Assembly (NCBI RefSeq): GCF_000003815.2
Contig: NC_049993.1
Location: 427,539 to 491,538, forward strand
Length of the DNA stretch: 64,000 nucleotides
Direction: 5' to 3'
Origin: Branchiostoma floridae
Lineage: Eukaryota; Chordata; Leptocardii; Amphioxiformes; Branchiostomatidae
Shown: positions 1 through 11,900 of the stretch, piece after piece
How the letters are laid out: every line of letters starts with the position of its first letter
Position numbering within the stretch: the first letter of the stretch is position 1
Program-made: the position numbers and the translations under genes
The notes under the pieces: generated by a model
Seen by the model: only the letters and a program-made list of their open reading frames with translations
What the model was told of the DNA's origin: nothing
Databases searched by the model: none

Positions 1-214
1 GGCCTGAAGATGACCCGCTACATTTTTCTCAGACGAGAAATACTAGGTTCGCCTTGCATCAACGTGGTCTTCAGCAAGCCTACTTAGGTGATAATCTGGT
101 TGATGGTGCCGACTGCTGTTATCATACTCTAGTAGGGAAATTCTTTTTAAATAGACCATACCACAGATTAATGAAATTATGTATCTGACATTGAATTTGT
201 TTACAATCTTCCAG

Positions 215-1195
215 AACTACCAACAACAATCTCCCCGGTAACAACTCCACTAGTTACAACTCCTTCAACACCCTCTTCAACACAACCACAAAGTACCACA
301 GAGGCTGTGACGTCATCTGGCGTGTACCAACCCATTGGGGTACAGGACGTCACAATCATCCCAGATAATCTGATGACAGCGTCATCCCAAGTAAGCGGAT
401 CCGAGGCGTACAGGGGCCGCTTGAACGGTGATGGTGCATGGCAGCCGTCAGGACAAGGTACTGAGTTCCTGGCGGTGGATCTAGAGTACAATCGTTACAT
501 CTTTGGCATCCAGACCCAGGGACAGGGAAATGGCTACGTGGAGACCTACAGGATCCTATACCAGGTGGACAACACAACAGATCTAATTCTGTACTCGGCT
601 GGTGGTGGGACCGCCAAGGTGGGTTCGTAGATTACAGTTGATAGGTATCCTTCTCTTTAAACCCTCCAGTGTACGTCATACTCTCATATAGGGCCATAAA
701 TGCACCTCTTTGCCCACGGCTTATGCAACCAGCTATACAACATATATTCGATTCCTCATTGGATTTGTACTCTATCTTCATTTAGTTGGACGGTAAGTAG
801 AGCGTACAGAATCCAAAACAAACAAATCATGCAAACCGAAAGATGCAGTTCAACTGGTAGCCACGATTCTTAACTGATATGTTACAATCTAATCACAACA
901 TGTAATAGTCACTGGGCAGCACTGCACGCGCACCATCACTGAGAATGTATGAGATGCTATAGATGAAGCAAAATCAATTAAGCTTAAAGGCTGCATATTA
1001 ATGATATAATAGGAATCACATGACATTCTGATGTGCTGCAACATTTCTTTTCACAGATCTTCAACGGCAACAGCGACAACGAAACTATCGTCCAACAAAA
1101 CTTCACCTCGTACATCTACGCCCGGTATATCCTCGTCAACCCGCAAACGTGGCTCGGCGCTCCACGACTGAGGATAGAGCTACTTGGAGTCGATG
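215..1195 (+). other. F5/8C module A1 (two exons)
   Basis: Exon 215-618 enters in phase 1 (linker ELPTTISPVTTP, then the domain core) and leaves in phase 0. Exon 1057-1195 begins with IFNGNSDNET and leaves in phase 1. The exon pair is therefore a symmetric 1-1 module, the classic arrangement for exon shuffling of extracellular domains. Compared with the modules of copy B it has TWLG where most others have TFSG or TWSG near the end. Confidence 0.8.
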
Positions 1196-4100
1196 GTAAG
1201 TATTGAAAATGGCATTTCTGCTACTCATTTCTCTGACCCTTCTGTTCAGAGTTAGAGTGTAGTTCAACAACGGTTTGGTGTGATAATATTGTCTTCAGGT
1301 GAAAAAGAACACACCATGAACTTGTCAACTAGAGCTCAGAGAAAATGTTTCAGTAGACTTTTTGTATACTTTAACGTCCGCATTCTTCTACGTTTACATT
1401 CTTCTTGTTGTTGTTGCTGTCACACTCGATGGTACGTTCACATGAAAACATAAAATTGATTCAAAACGCATCATTTAAGATGGTAATGGGCATATTTTCT
1501 ATAAAAAATGTAATTCTAATCATGCGCAAGTATCATTGAGTTGACAACCTTAATTAGAATTCTCTAACCTAGTCTTCTTTATTATCATTGTCATCATTTA
1601 TTTATTCATTTGTTCGGCTTGCAATCTGTATTCCAAGGAACACTGGCGAAAATACATAATTTGTTATCAGAAACGCTTGTAAAACTGGACTGCTGGTCTT
1701 ATCTTACAGAGCTACCAACAACAAGTTCGCCTGTAACCACGCCACTGTTGACGACAAGTTCGCCTGTGACCACGCCACCGGTGACAAGTTCGCCTGTGAC
1801 CACGCCACCGGTGACAAGTTCGCCTGTGACCACGCCACCGGTGACGACAAGCTCCGCAGTGACAACAAGTTCCCCTCTGGTGACGACGCAATCAACAACA
1901 AACTCCCTGGTAACAAATCCGTCAACACAAACATTGAGCGTTGAAACGACTTCGGCCATTGAAGAATCCACCGCGATGGAAGAACAAACAACAGATATGT
2001 TGACGGCGAGTTCAGAATCAACGACTGTGGAGACATCGACGGCTTCCATAGCTCCATCGGGAACAACAGTCGAAACCACAACAGCCGCATCTACTCCGGG
2101 AACTCCAACGGAGGAACCACAAACAACATCCACCCTCAGCATTGAAGAATCTACCCCTGAAGACACAACCCTGGACTCAAACACTATCACTGAGGTATCA
2201 TCCACAGTGCTCACTTCCACCAAAGACTCGCCATCAGGGCCGAGTGTTACTTCGCCAACAGTAGACGGCTCTACATTACAGACGTCGATGTTTCCAACAG
2301 ACGCAGGAGCAAGCACTGAGTCACAAACACAAGGCCAAGTCTCCACTCGTCCTTTGTCGATCTCCACTACTTCTACCGATGACATGATAACGAGTGCAAT
2401 AGTATCAACACAGGGTCAAGATGTGACGACACAGACTCTTTCAACCATGGCACAACCGGACACAACAGCTTCGGTAGACGTCACTGTCTATACAACCGTC
2501 ATCGGTGCTACCGATGGAACGACCACAGAAAAGTTAGAAATGACAACATCAGCATCGGATCAGCTTTCGACCCTTATTGAAGTAATAACAGCCGAGACAG
2601 TCGATCAGTCTACCTCAGCACCGGCAGTTCCTACCAAGACGCCAACTTCTTCAGCCGCAACATCAGATGTATCCGTCTCGGCGTCAACTGCTTCAACCGC
2701 GGCACCAACAGCTTCTTCCGCTGCACCAACAGTCACATCGGCGGCACCAACTGTTCCAACTCCAGCCCCAGCAGTCTCCACGTCGATTCCAACCAGTGTT
2801 GTAGCGTCCACAACGACACAAGCTGCGACAACAATCAAACCAACCCAGGAGTTTGTTGTTGTAATCCAGTCCCTCGGACTATCGGACGAAACCATCATCT
2901 CAAACGATCAGATATCCGCCTCATCGTCTATAGAGGGATTTGAAAGTTTCAAAGGTAGACTGAACAACGAAGGTGCATGGCAGTTTAATGCCAGTGATTC
3001 AAATCCATTTTTACAAGTAGACCTGGGAAGTGTAACTACGGTGACCACTATTCAGACTCAAGGTTACACAGATGGGTTCGTCTTCTCATACACACTGGCT
3101 TACCAACAAGTTACCCAGACGGGAAGAAGAAGACGGCAGGTGAACTTTGTCGACTACGAGGAAAATGGAACAGTCAGGGTAATCTTTTCATTTTCTATAA
3201 GGTTATTTAGTTAGCTTTCAATAAATAGATTTTACATCACTATCAGGTCATTTATGGAAGTGTATATGTAACTATCATCATTGTTTGAAACATTGCAGTA
3301 TCAAAGGGTGTCCTATTTTTAAGATATCTTTCTCCACACGGACTTTTCATTTGAAGTAAACGTATCTGCTAGTTCTTCTTCTTGCATACGAACTATGGTT
3401 TCATATATAATTTGCATAATTTCCACGTTCTGGACCAGTGAATACCAAAGGAGCAATTCATATGCCAATATAATACCCCTCGGGCCCATGGCGACTTTTC
3501 AAGCATTCATCCGTAACGAAATAAATGTCCATGTGTATTGACTATGATGTTTTTCCTCAGGTATTTGAAGGAAATAATGACGGTAACACAGTCGTCGAGC
3601 AAAATCTCACCACGCCCATCGTGACGCAGACGCTCAGGATCAAACCGACAAACTTCTCCGACACCCCGCAACTGAGGGTCGGACTGATAGGGGGTAAGTA
3701 TCACTTCGCTATGAGAAGTATGTTCGTTCTGCATAGAATTCAACTTGATTTCATGATGTATTTGGTCCTTATTTGCGATGAACCTCTGACGAAAACGTAT
3801 ATGACAAATGCTCTCACCGTTTAAGATCACTTTGTGAAAGATCGTTGATCGTTGATATTTCTACTCATACGATGGTTCTTTTGCGTCCACAGAGGTATCC
3901 GTACCGATTACAGTGACAACAGGAGCAGCGCCAACCACCACAGTTGGACAGACCATCATCACCACGAGAGGGCTGGCGGACTGGCAGCTGTACGCCATAG
4001 TCGGGGGGTCATCTGCAGGAGCCGTGCTGCTGCTGATGGCAATCATCGGGCTGAGTGTGGCCAGGTCCAGGAAGACTAAGAAAAGGTATGATGATGTTGA

Positions 4101-7100
4101 ACGCATGGTGCAAGTTACTCGTAACATCTGGCAGGCAAAAACTGTCGACTTGTTTTGCAGTTGTCTTTCTGAAAATAGAAAAGCATGTGAATTGAATAAT
4201 TTAACCATAAAAGATCATTTCTTGGGGGGGGGGGGGTACACAGACAAAAATCCCTTGTCGCAAATGTTAATTGTATTGAGATAACATTACAGGTGGAGGT
4301 ATGGGATCTTCTGGGGTGGCCTTTATTGTCATCGTTGTAGTTGAAATATGAAAGTGAGATATTCCACAAAATGAATAGATATTCGGCACTTACACCTAAG
4401 GAATGATCGTTAAACTTTATAATGTTAAAAAAAACAATTAATGTTTCTAAAAATGTGATGGATCATTTGACTGATGACTCGCCCAATTCCAGGTTTACTG
4501 CCTTGCTTGCATGCAGGCTAAATTGATAGAGGGTAACTAACAATACAATAAAATCATTCAACGGTAATGCACGCAGTTATCTAATACACAATCACCTATT
4601 TCCCGTTAATTAACGTTTAACGATTGGAATCGGATTGCGAATTGGCAATTTCGTATTAAAAAGGAGAACGTACAGTAAATAGAAATCATCTTTGTGATGA
4701 TATTGATCTGCGATGGGGGGGGGGGGGGTTGGTAGTAGGCCGTAGTACTAGTAGTACTAACTATAGCTAGATGACTAACAAAACGGAAAAGCTACTAACC
4801 CAGTATGGCCTAAGGTGAAGGTAGCTCTAGTTTGCATGAGGGAAACGCATGTTATGTTTCCCTGCAGCAGATCCGCACGCTTCACTAAAGGTCACTCCGC
4901 TTGGAGCAACGTAGATACAAGGTAGGAAAGCACTGTTGTTCCGCCCAGACATGTCTACAGTCTCAGTACCTTCTCAAATTCACTTTTGCTAAACAACAAA
5001 TCATGACCTTGTGAGAAGGGACCAACTGTTGTGAAATCAACTCTAAGACTCGTGTAATACTATGTGATTGCCTTCTGAACGCTGCCTTGATAACATTAAT
5101 CGATGGTGATGATGCTAATGGTCCAGTGTTATGACAGATGTACACATTATCTGGTGGATGTTCCCATCAGGTGCTATGTGTGGTACATTTTGTCGTGTAG
5201 TGTAGTTACAATGGAATTATGATATTATGATATTGACTATCCCAGACAACACTTTGGCACGCTTTACACACCATTTTCAGAGTTGCCTTAATTTGTACGG
5301 AAATGAATGTATGATTTAACCTAAAAGTATGTAAAAAAAACCTTATTGCTACTTAAGTAGCGTTTCCCCCGGGTGGACTTGGATCACCCCCAGAGACTCA
5401 AGTCGTCTCCATTCCCCCAGCGTGTCATGTGTGTAAAGCCACAGAGTACTATTCGACTCGGAATGAACTCGCCATTTTTGTAAACATTTTGTGTACGTTG
5501 GGCAACTGTTGCGACTCGTTTAGACACAACCGTTAGCGTATGTGATCGACCAAATTGCAAGCTTGCCCTTATGACGTGCACAAAAAGTTATCCTAGCTTC
5601 GATAAATCCATCTGTTCCGGCGTCCCATCTTATGATGTGTTCCTGGATAACGAGGTTCTATATTCACAACCAGGATCCAACTACATGTATTCCAAACTCC
5701 AGCTAAGAATACGGTTTGGGCACGCATGCTGTACGTTTGGGACCTCCGAAACGTCGGCTGCACATAGATGCTGGATGTGAATAACGAATCTTGTTCTCCA
5801 GTTATTTTCCAACCTTATGACGTTAAGATTCACGGGTATGAACTGTTGATTGTCCCTAATGTGCTGATGACACGCCTGATGACATTATACTATTTTGTTT
5901 CAGAAACATATCTACATCCGGCTCGATACCGACGGAAAGCTACAAGTGAGTAGACACCCCCCCCTGCGAAAAAGTCTAATATATGTAATTAGTTCTTCAT
6001 TTGCATGATTGATACCTAACAAATTCCTTCCGTTAATTCCTTTCTCAGTCACTTGTTCAATCAATCAATTAAAGAGGGTCCTACATGTATCATGAAATAC
6101 ATCGGATGTATAAATTTCCTCATCTTTGATCCAGATTTACATTTGATCATTACGTCATTACGCAAACTAACGTTACCTACATCTGAAAAATCATAAAGAT
6201 CCGTCAACCTCTCTTTCAGTTATTCTTCTTTCAAAATCAACAAAATCGGTCCCTGTAGTTTCATAAAAGCGACAACTAGCTATAGGTTCACAATCTACAT
6301 CACTGCATTAAGAGCTATCTACCACTCAAAAATAACGACCTATCAACACCAAAAGTTTCATTGTAGTACAGTAGAAAGCCATTACGAAGCCCATTATAGA
6401 ACGTGACCTTCGTTTTCTAACGCCTACTCACCTACCAAATATCTTAAGATTTGACAACTCTCATAATGCAATGATAGGCACGATTAGACCTACTGTATTG
6501 TAGCATGAAACACGTATTAGACATTTACGTATGTTACCGTATATTGTTTGATTTATAGATTTATAGATTTGATTTGTAGATATTATAGTAGACCATGCAA
6601 AAGTCTCAGTACTCATAAGCTCCCATTTATAGCTTCTCAAGTTACGCTGTATGTCTACAGACAGAAAGACACACACATGCTATCTAAACACTCAGAGCGA
6701 AGGTGGTGAGAGTAAATCGCAAGACAGAAACCAAAGCAAAACATACAAGATTATATTTTCTAAGTGTCTTACACCATACATTGATACAGATGACCAATTT
6801 CTAGATTTCTAGAAACTAAACTTGCCCATTTGCTCACATATCGTTTGTATGTACCACACAGAATCCCCCGAGCCAGGTCCAGCTACAAGCCGCGTGATGA
6901 GACGTACAGCAGTGTACACTATAATGACGCTTACAGGTATGTCCTTATTCCTACTCTACCTATAGACCATCTGCTATCAATAAGCGACGATAATTTAGTC
7001 ACATATAGCGAATTTGCCTCGTCTGTCAAGCCATAATCTAATCAGAGTGCATACATCTTCAATCACAACCCCACTGTTGGTTGTGATTCTTACTGTTCTG

Positions 7101-7977
7101 CACTCAGCATGATACTGAGGAAGAACGTGAACCGGTAAGGCTGCTGTTTGCACACGTGCTTTCCTACTGGTGTTGGTTGAGCATTGGCTACTCTGCACCT
7201 CATTCGCACAGACAAACAAACAAACAAACAAACAGTCCACATCAGCTGATGTCGTCAGCAGCAATGTAAATACCACATGCTCATAATTTCAAATACGTGT
7301 GGTTCGCTTGGTACCTTGTACATGACAGTCATTCCTACTGGCTTTTCAGTATCGTTTCAGTACCTTTTCCTCATCTTTATAGATAACACGAATGACTATG
7401 TAGTTCCTGTGAAGTCTTATTTCTCCTTGTTACCATTGTTTGTCATGTCTATTTTACCTTTTACATTCTATACTAGGTCATGGAGAGGGTATCTAATAAT
7501 ATTTGTAGTACATTTATTACAATTATTTTGAATATTTAAAAAGTAATGAAATAATAAATATACAGAAAATACTTTGCAGATATTGTGAAAAGTTTATTTT
7601 TATTTTCTAAGTATCAAATCTCTTATATCACTGTAATTACAAAGAATTGAAAACATTTGCAAATGATGACAATGGCATACCTCTGACTCGGAATAGACAC
7701 TTCATTACATCATTCAAGAACCATTCATGTTGATAGTGTTACTTTCAGAGCGCTTTCTATCATGCACCTCCTTTATGGGTCAAAAACATTTCTTTCTGGA
7801 GGGGGTATAAAGTAACACCATTGTTGATATCATTTATTCCTCAGGTCTGATGACGAAAGTCTTCCACCCCACATCGATGATACCAAGTCACCTGTGGTTG
7901 GTCACAACGGCGACTACGCCTCTCACGCAGTGATGATTGACACCCGGGCACCGGGAGGCACAAAACTGCAGTACTGA
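215..7977 (+). CDS. Copy A: mucin-like F5/8-type-C domain membrane protein, 5' partial
   Basis: Eight exons are seen with GT-AG borders and matching phases: 215-618, 1057-1195, 1710-3178, 3561-3693, 3893-4085, 5904-5945, 6862-6936 and 7845-7977 (TGA). Together they encode about 861 residues; the start lies upstream of the window. Order: Thr/Ser/Pro linker, F5/8C domain split over exons 1-2, a mucin-like stretch of over 300 residues, a second F5/8C domain (end of exon 3 plus exon 4), one transmembrane helix (exon 5), then a cytoplasmic tail (exons 6-8) with several tyrosines ending KLQY. F5/8C hallmarks are GRLN..GAW, the FLAVDL strand, GIQTQG, the F.GN.D turn and LRIELLG. F5/8C domains commonly bind carbohydrate or phospholipid; adhesion or mucosal recognition at the cell surface is an inference. 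No cysteine is visible anywhere. The second domain carries an RRRR site. No ortholog is recognised. Confidence 0.85.
1710..3693 (+). other. Module A2: long mucin-like exon plus membrane-proximal F5/8C domain
   Basis: Exon 1710-3178 encodes 489 codons. It starts with SSPVTTP repeats (a 27-bp tandem unit near 1755-1845), continues as a Thr/Ser/Pro-rich stretch expected to be heavily O-glycosylated, and ends with a diverged F5/8C half. Exon 3561-3693 completes the domain (VFEGNNDGNTV to LRVGLIGG). A GRRRRQV sequence lies in the loop just before the exon border. An in-frame ATG at 1610 lies in the preceding intron; the acceptor at 1709 fixes the exon start. Confidence 0.8.
3893..4085 (+). other. 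Transmembrane exon, copy A
   Basis: Phase-1 to phase-2 exon. It encodes a short Thr-rich stalk, then a hydrophobic helix beginning near LYAIVGGSSAGAVLLL and ending at a basic stop-transfer run (ARSRKTKKR). This orients the F5/8C domains outside and the following exons inside the cell. Confidence 0.85.
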
Positions 7978-8319
7978 GCTGCCAATCATTCGCCTGGAGT
8001 TTCAAGCTTGTCCAAAATCTGCAGTATATTCGTTACATGATTCTGGTATTAGACATTGACTTTATTTGGATCCACAATTAGCTTGACATTTCTGTTACGG
8101 ATTGTTACAGTGGTTTATGACAATTATGTACAAATGTATGGAGATTTCTGATTCATGCAATTCGATATGCCTTTCAATTTTTGTGCTTATCTTTAGTATA
8201 AAGCATATCCCAGCAGCCTCTGGTACGTATCATCCTCCTAATATAACATGCTGCTGTTAATCCAATGAAATGTCTCCGGAGAATGAATACTGTAGGAGAC
8301 GTGTTACCTCTGCTGACGA

Positions 8320-8419
8320 NNNNNNNNNNNNNNNNNNNNNNNNNNNNNNNNNNNNNNNNNNNNNNNNNNNNNNNNNNNNNNNNNNNNNNNNNNNNNNNNN
8401 NNNNNNNNNNNNNNNNNNN
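8320..8419. other. Assembly gap of exactly 100 N
   Basis: A run of 100 undetermined bases, the conventional size for a gap of unknown length. It separates the 3' flank of copy A from a mid-gene exon of copy B, so all 5' exons of copy B are missing at this join. Confidence 0.98.
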
Positions 8420-8998
8420 TCTAGTTGGGTACTCAGAAGATGGTGGGAACGCCAAGGTAAGACCGGGTACAGTTTGTAACAGTTTTTAAACACTCTTATT
8501 TTCTGTCGCTCTTCTGTTTTGCACCACAGGTTAATAGAATGCTATAGCTTTACTTGTTCGCCTAAAGCTGATATAAAAAAGGAACAAGGAAACGTGCCAA
8601 ATGATTCATCGTTTCATTCCATTTCGTTCTAGAGTTCCATTCCTTTGTGTTAGTGGTGTGTCACTTGTTCTTAAAGTATGCGGATCATAACCAAATGGAG
8701 GCATTTCCCTACAGCTAACAAAGCAGATTGTCAGGACTGCTTGAGAAAACATTGTTAATGAAGGAAACTTGCATACGATATCGTAAAGTAATTGTACGGT
8801 ATTTTAATGTATTTGCACAATCACCTAGATACGTGACTAAGACCGTATGTTTTCGTCAGATCTTCAGCGGCAACAGCAACAACGAAACTATCGTCCAACA
8901 AAACTTCACCCCGTATATCTACGCCCGGTATATCCTCGTCAACCCTCAGAACTTCTCCGGTGCTCCACGACTGAGGATAGAGCTACTCGGAGTGGATG
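8420..8998 (+). other. F5/8C module B1, first half cut by the gap
   Basis: Only the last 37 bases of the first exon (8420-8456) survive after the N run. The second exon, 8860-8998, is complete (IFSGNSNNETI to ELLGVDG) and has the standard 139-base length. Confidence 0.75.
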
Positions 8999-11900
8999 GT
9001 AAGTTGCCATTGGTGCCACCAAAGTAGAAAACTGATTTTAAAACATCAGCTTCCTATTTTCTCAGTAGTAATGTTCTAAGACAAAAAATTGGATTCGATG
9101 GGTATCAAAATGGTATTCGTCAAGCTTGTTGTGTTAATGATGTTTTCTATGGTGTCAAGATCATTATAATTAAATGTTTTCATAGAGAAATTGATATATT
9201 CATTTTTCAGTAGTAAACTACATTTTCACGACCCCACATCTTCATCCTCGCCAAATGGCATTGATCTTAACGACTGATGCAATTATCGAATCCCCACCGC
9301 TTACTAATATGATATAATAGCATTTATTCATTAATCGACCATATCTATATATTTATCGATATTCCCCTTTCCCATTGTCACGTGTGTGAAAGTCCTATCA
9401 TAATTTTTAGACCTTCAGGTAACAAGATGCGCGATAAAAGTCAAGCAGCTGAATTAATTTTGGAAACGATTTCATCAAATATGCACATCAATTTCTGTTT
9501 TCCACAATTTGCTTATTGCACGTCAATCATTAGATTTACTAAGCTATTTTCATAACGAGCTTCCCGTCCTTCACCAAATTAAAGTGTTATAGTATGTTTT
9601 ATTAATCATTCAAATGAGGTCTCTTTTTCGATGACAGATGCTACGTGTTTGAAAAAGCCTTCATGAAACTAAATGGAATTGTACAATCTGATCTAATGTG
9701 CAAATTCATCCCTATTTTGTTTTGTTGCTATATAGAAATGATAACGTTATATCATTTTTCTGCTCTGCTCCAGAACTGCCAACAACAATCTCCCCGGTAA
9801 CAACTCCACTAGTCACAACTCTTTCAACACCCTCTTCAACTCAACCACAAAGTACCACAGAGGCTGAGACGTCATCTGGCGTGTACCAACCCATTGGGGT
9901 ACAGGACGATACAATCATCCCTGATGATCTGATGACTGCTTCATCCCAAGTAAGCGGATCCGAGGCGTACAGGGCCCGCTTGAACGGTGATGGTGCATGG
10001 CAGCCGTCAGGACAAGGTACAAATGAGTTCCTGGCGGTGGATCTACAGTACAATCGTTACATCTTTGGCATCCAGACCCAGGGACAGGGAAATGGCTACG
10101 TGGAGACCTACAGTGTCATATACCAGGTGGACAACACAACAAATCTAGTTGGGTACTCAGAAGATGGTGGGAGCGCCAAGGTGGGTTCGTAAATGACAGT
10201 TGATAGATATCCTCGTCTGTCCTTGTCTTTAAACCCTTCAGCGCACGTCATAGTCTCATAAAGGGCCATATATACCGCTCTTTGCCCATGGCTTATGCAA
10301 CCAGTGATATAAGATATATCCGATTCCTCCTTGGATTTGTACTCGACATTTACTTGGACGGTAAGTAGATCGTACAGAATCAAAAACACAGCTGCAATAC
10401 AACAAACCATGCAAACCACAAGACATGCAGTTCACTTTGTAGCCACAATTCGTAACTGATATGTTACAATCTAATCACAATATGTAATAGTCACTGGGCA
10501 GCACTGCACACGCACCATCACTGAGAGTGAGAATGTATGAGATACTATAGATGAAGAAAAATCAATTAAGCATAACGCTGCATATTAATAATATAATAGG
10601 AATCGCGGACATTATAATGTGCTCCAACATTTTGTTTCCTCAGATCTTCAGCGGCAACAGCGACAACGAAACTATCGTCCAACAAAACTTCACCTCGTAC
10701 ATCTACGCCCGGTATATCCTCGTCAACCCGAAAACCTTCTCCGGTGCTCGACGACTGAGGATAGAGCTACTTGGGGTCGATGGTGAGTAATAAAAATGGC
10801 AATTCTGCTAAAGACTTCTCTGACCGAAATAAAGTTAAAAACAGGATCGATTGTTTAGAACGAGAATCGTCTTCAGCTAGGTCAAAAATAATCAGATTAT
10901 GGACCTGTCACTTTTAATGTATTACTAATGACTACTGTTAGCATAATCAGGTCTTTGATTTAGCTTGCATCATCTCAATCATTGGTCTTACCCTGACAAT
11001 AGTGTGTGAGATGTTGGTTAATTATTTTTGGCATATATATTGCACAACGAAGTACATCATCAACAAACATTATAATGTTAATGGCATAACGATATCGATA
11101 CCATCTTCTAGCGCTTCCTACAACAAGCTCCCCGGTCACAACCCCTCCCGTGACAACCAGCTCCACACAAACGACCCCTCCCGTGACAACCACCTCCACA
11201 CAAACTACTCCAATCATGACAACAAGCTCCCCGGTAACGACTCCGCTCATCCCGACAACCTCCCCGGTAACAACTACGGCTACGGAAATCCCGACCACCT
11301 CCTCGCTAACGACTACAATCGGTCCGATGACATCTCCTGTTACGACTCCAATCGGCACAACAACAAGTCTGACAACGAACCAGGTAGACACAACCAAACT
11401 ATCAACATCCTCAACACAACTGCCTCAAACATCGTTTAGTTCTGATGTTCCTACCACTACTCCGTCAGTCGACGCAGAATCCACGACGAACCAAGGACAG
11501 ACTACCGCCTCCAACATCTTCTCCAGTGCGCAAACTCAAACAGCGGCAAGTACCATGGGGTCCGAGACGTCATCTGGCGTGTACCAGCCCATCGGGGTAC
11601 AGGACGTTACAATCATCCCAGATGATCTGATGACAGCTTCATCCCAAGTAAGCGGATCCGAGGCGTACAGGGGCCGCTTGAACGGTGATGGTGCATGGCA
11701 GCCGTCAGGACAAGGTACAAATGAGTTCCTGGCGGTGGATCTACAGTACAATCGTTACATCTTTGGCATCCAGACCCAGGGACAGGGAAATGGCTACGTG
11801 GAGACCTACAGTGTCATATACCAGGTGGACAACACAACAAATCTAGTTGGGTACTCAGAAGATGGTGGGAGCGCCAAGGTGGGTTCGTAAATGACAGTTG

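Larger units (their letters stand above)
1..8319 (+). repeat. Segmental duplicate (copy A side), matching 14235-22572
   Basis: The first bases (GGCCTGAAGATGACC) recur at 14235. Collinear similarity then runs through every exon and intron up to the N gap, where the CTGTTACCTCTGCTGACGA stretch matches 22554-22572. Differences are scattered substitutions, small indels, a 208-bp MITE present only in the downstream copy and a different number of linker codons (489 against 442). Confidence 0.9.

Noticed and set aside
1610-1709. In-frame ATG as a new gene start before the long mucin exon
   Set aside because: The segment precedes a good acceptor (TTACAG at 1704-1709) and is intronic; phases agree with the upstream module.
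4227-4238. Poly-G run as a functional G-quadruplex
   Set aside because: A single homopolymer in an intron that varies in length between copies; more likely slippage.
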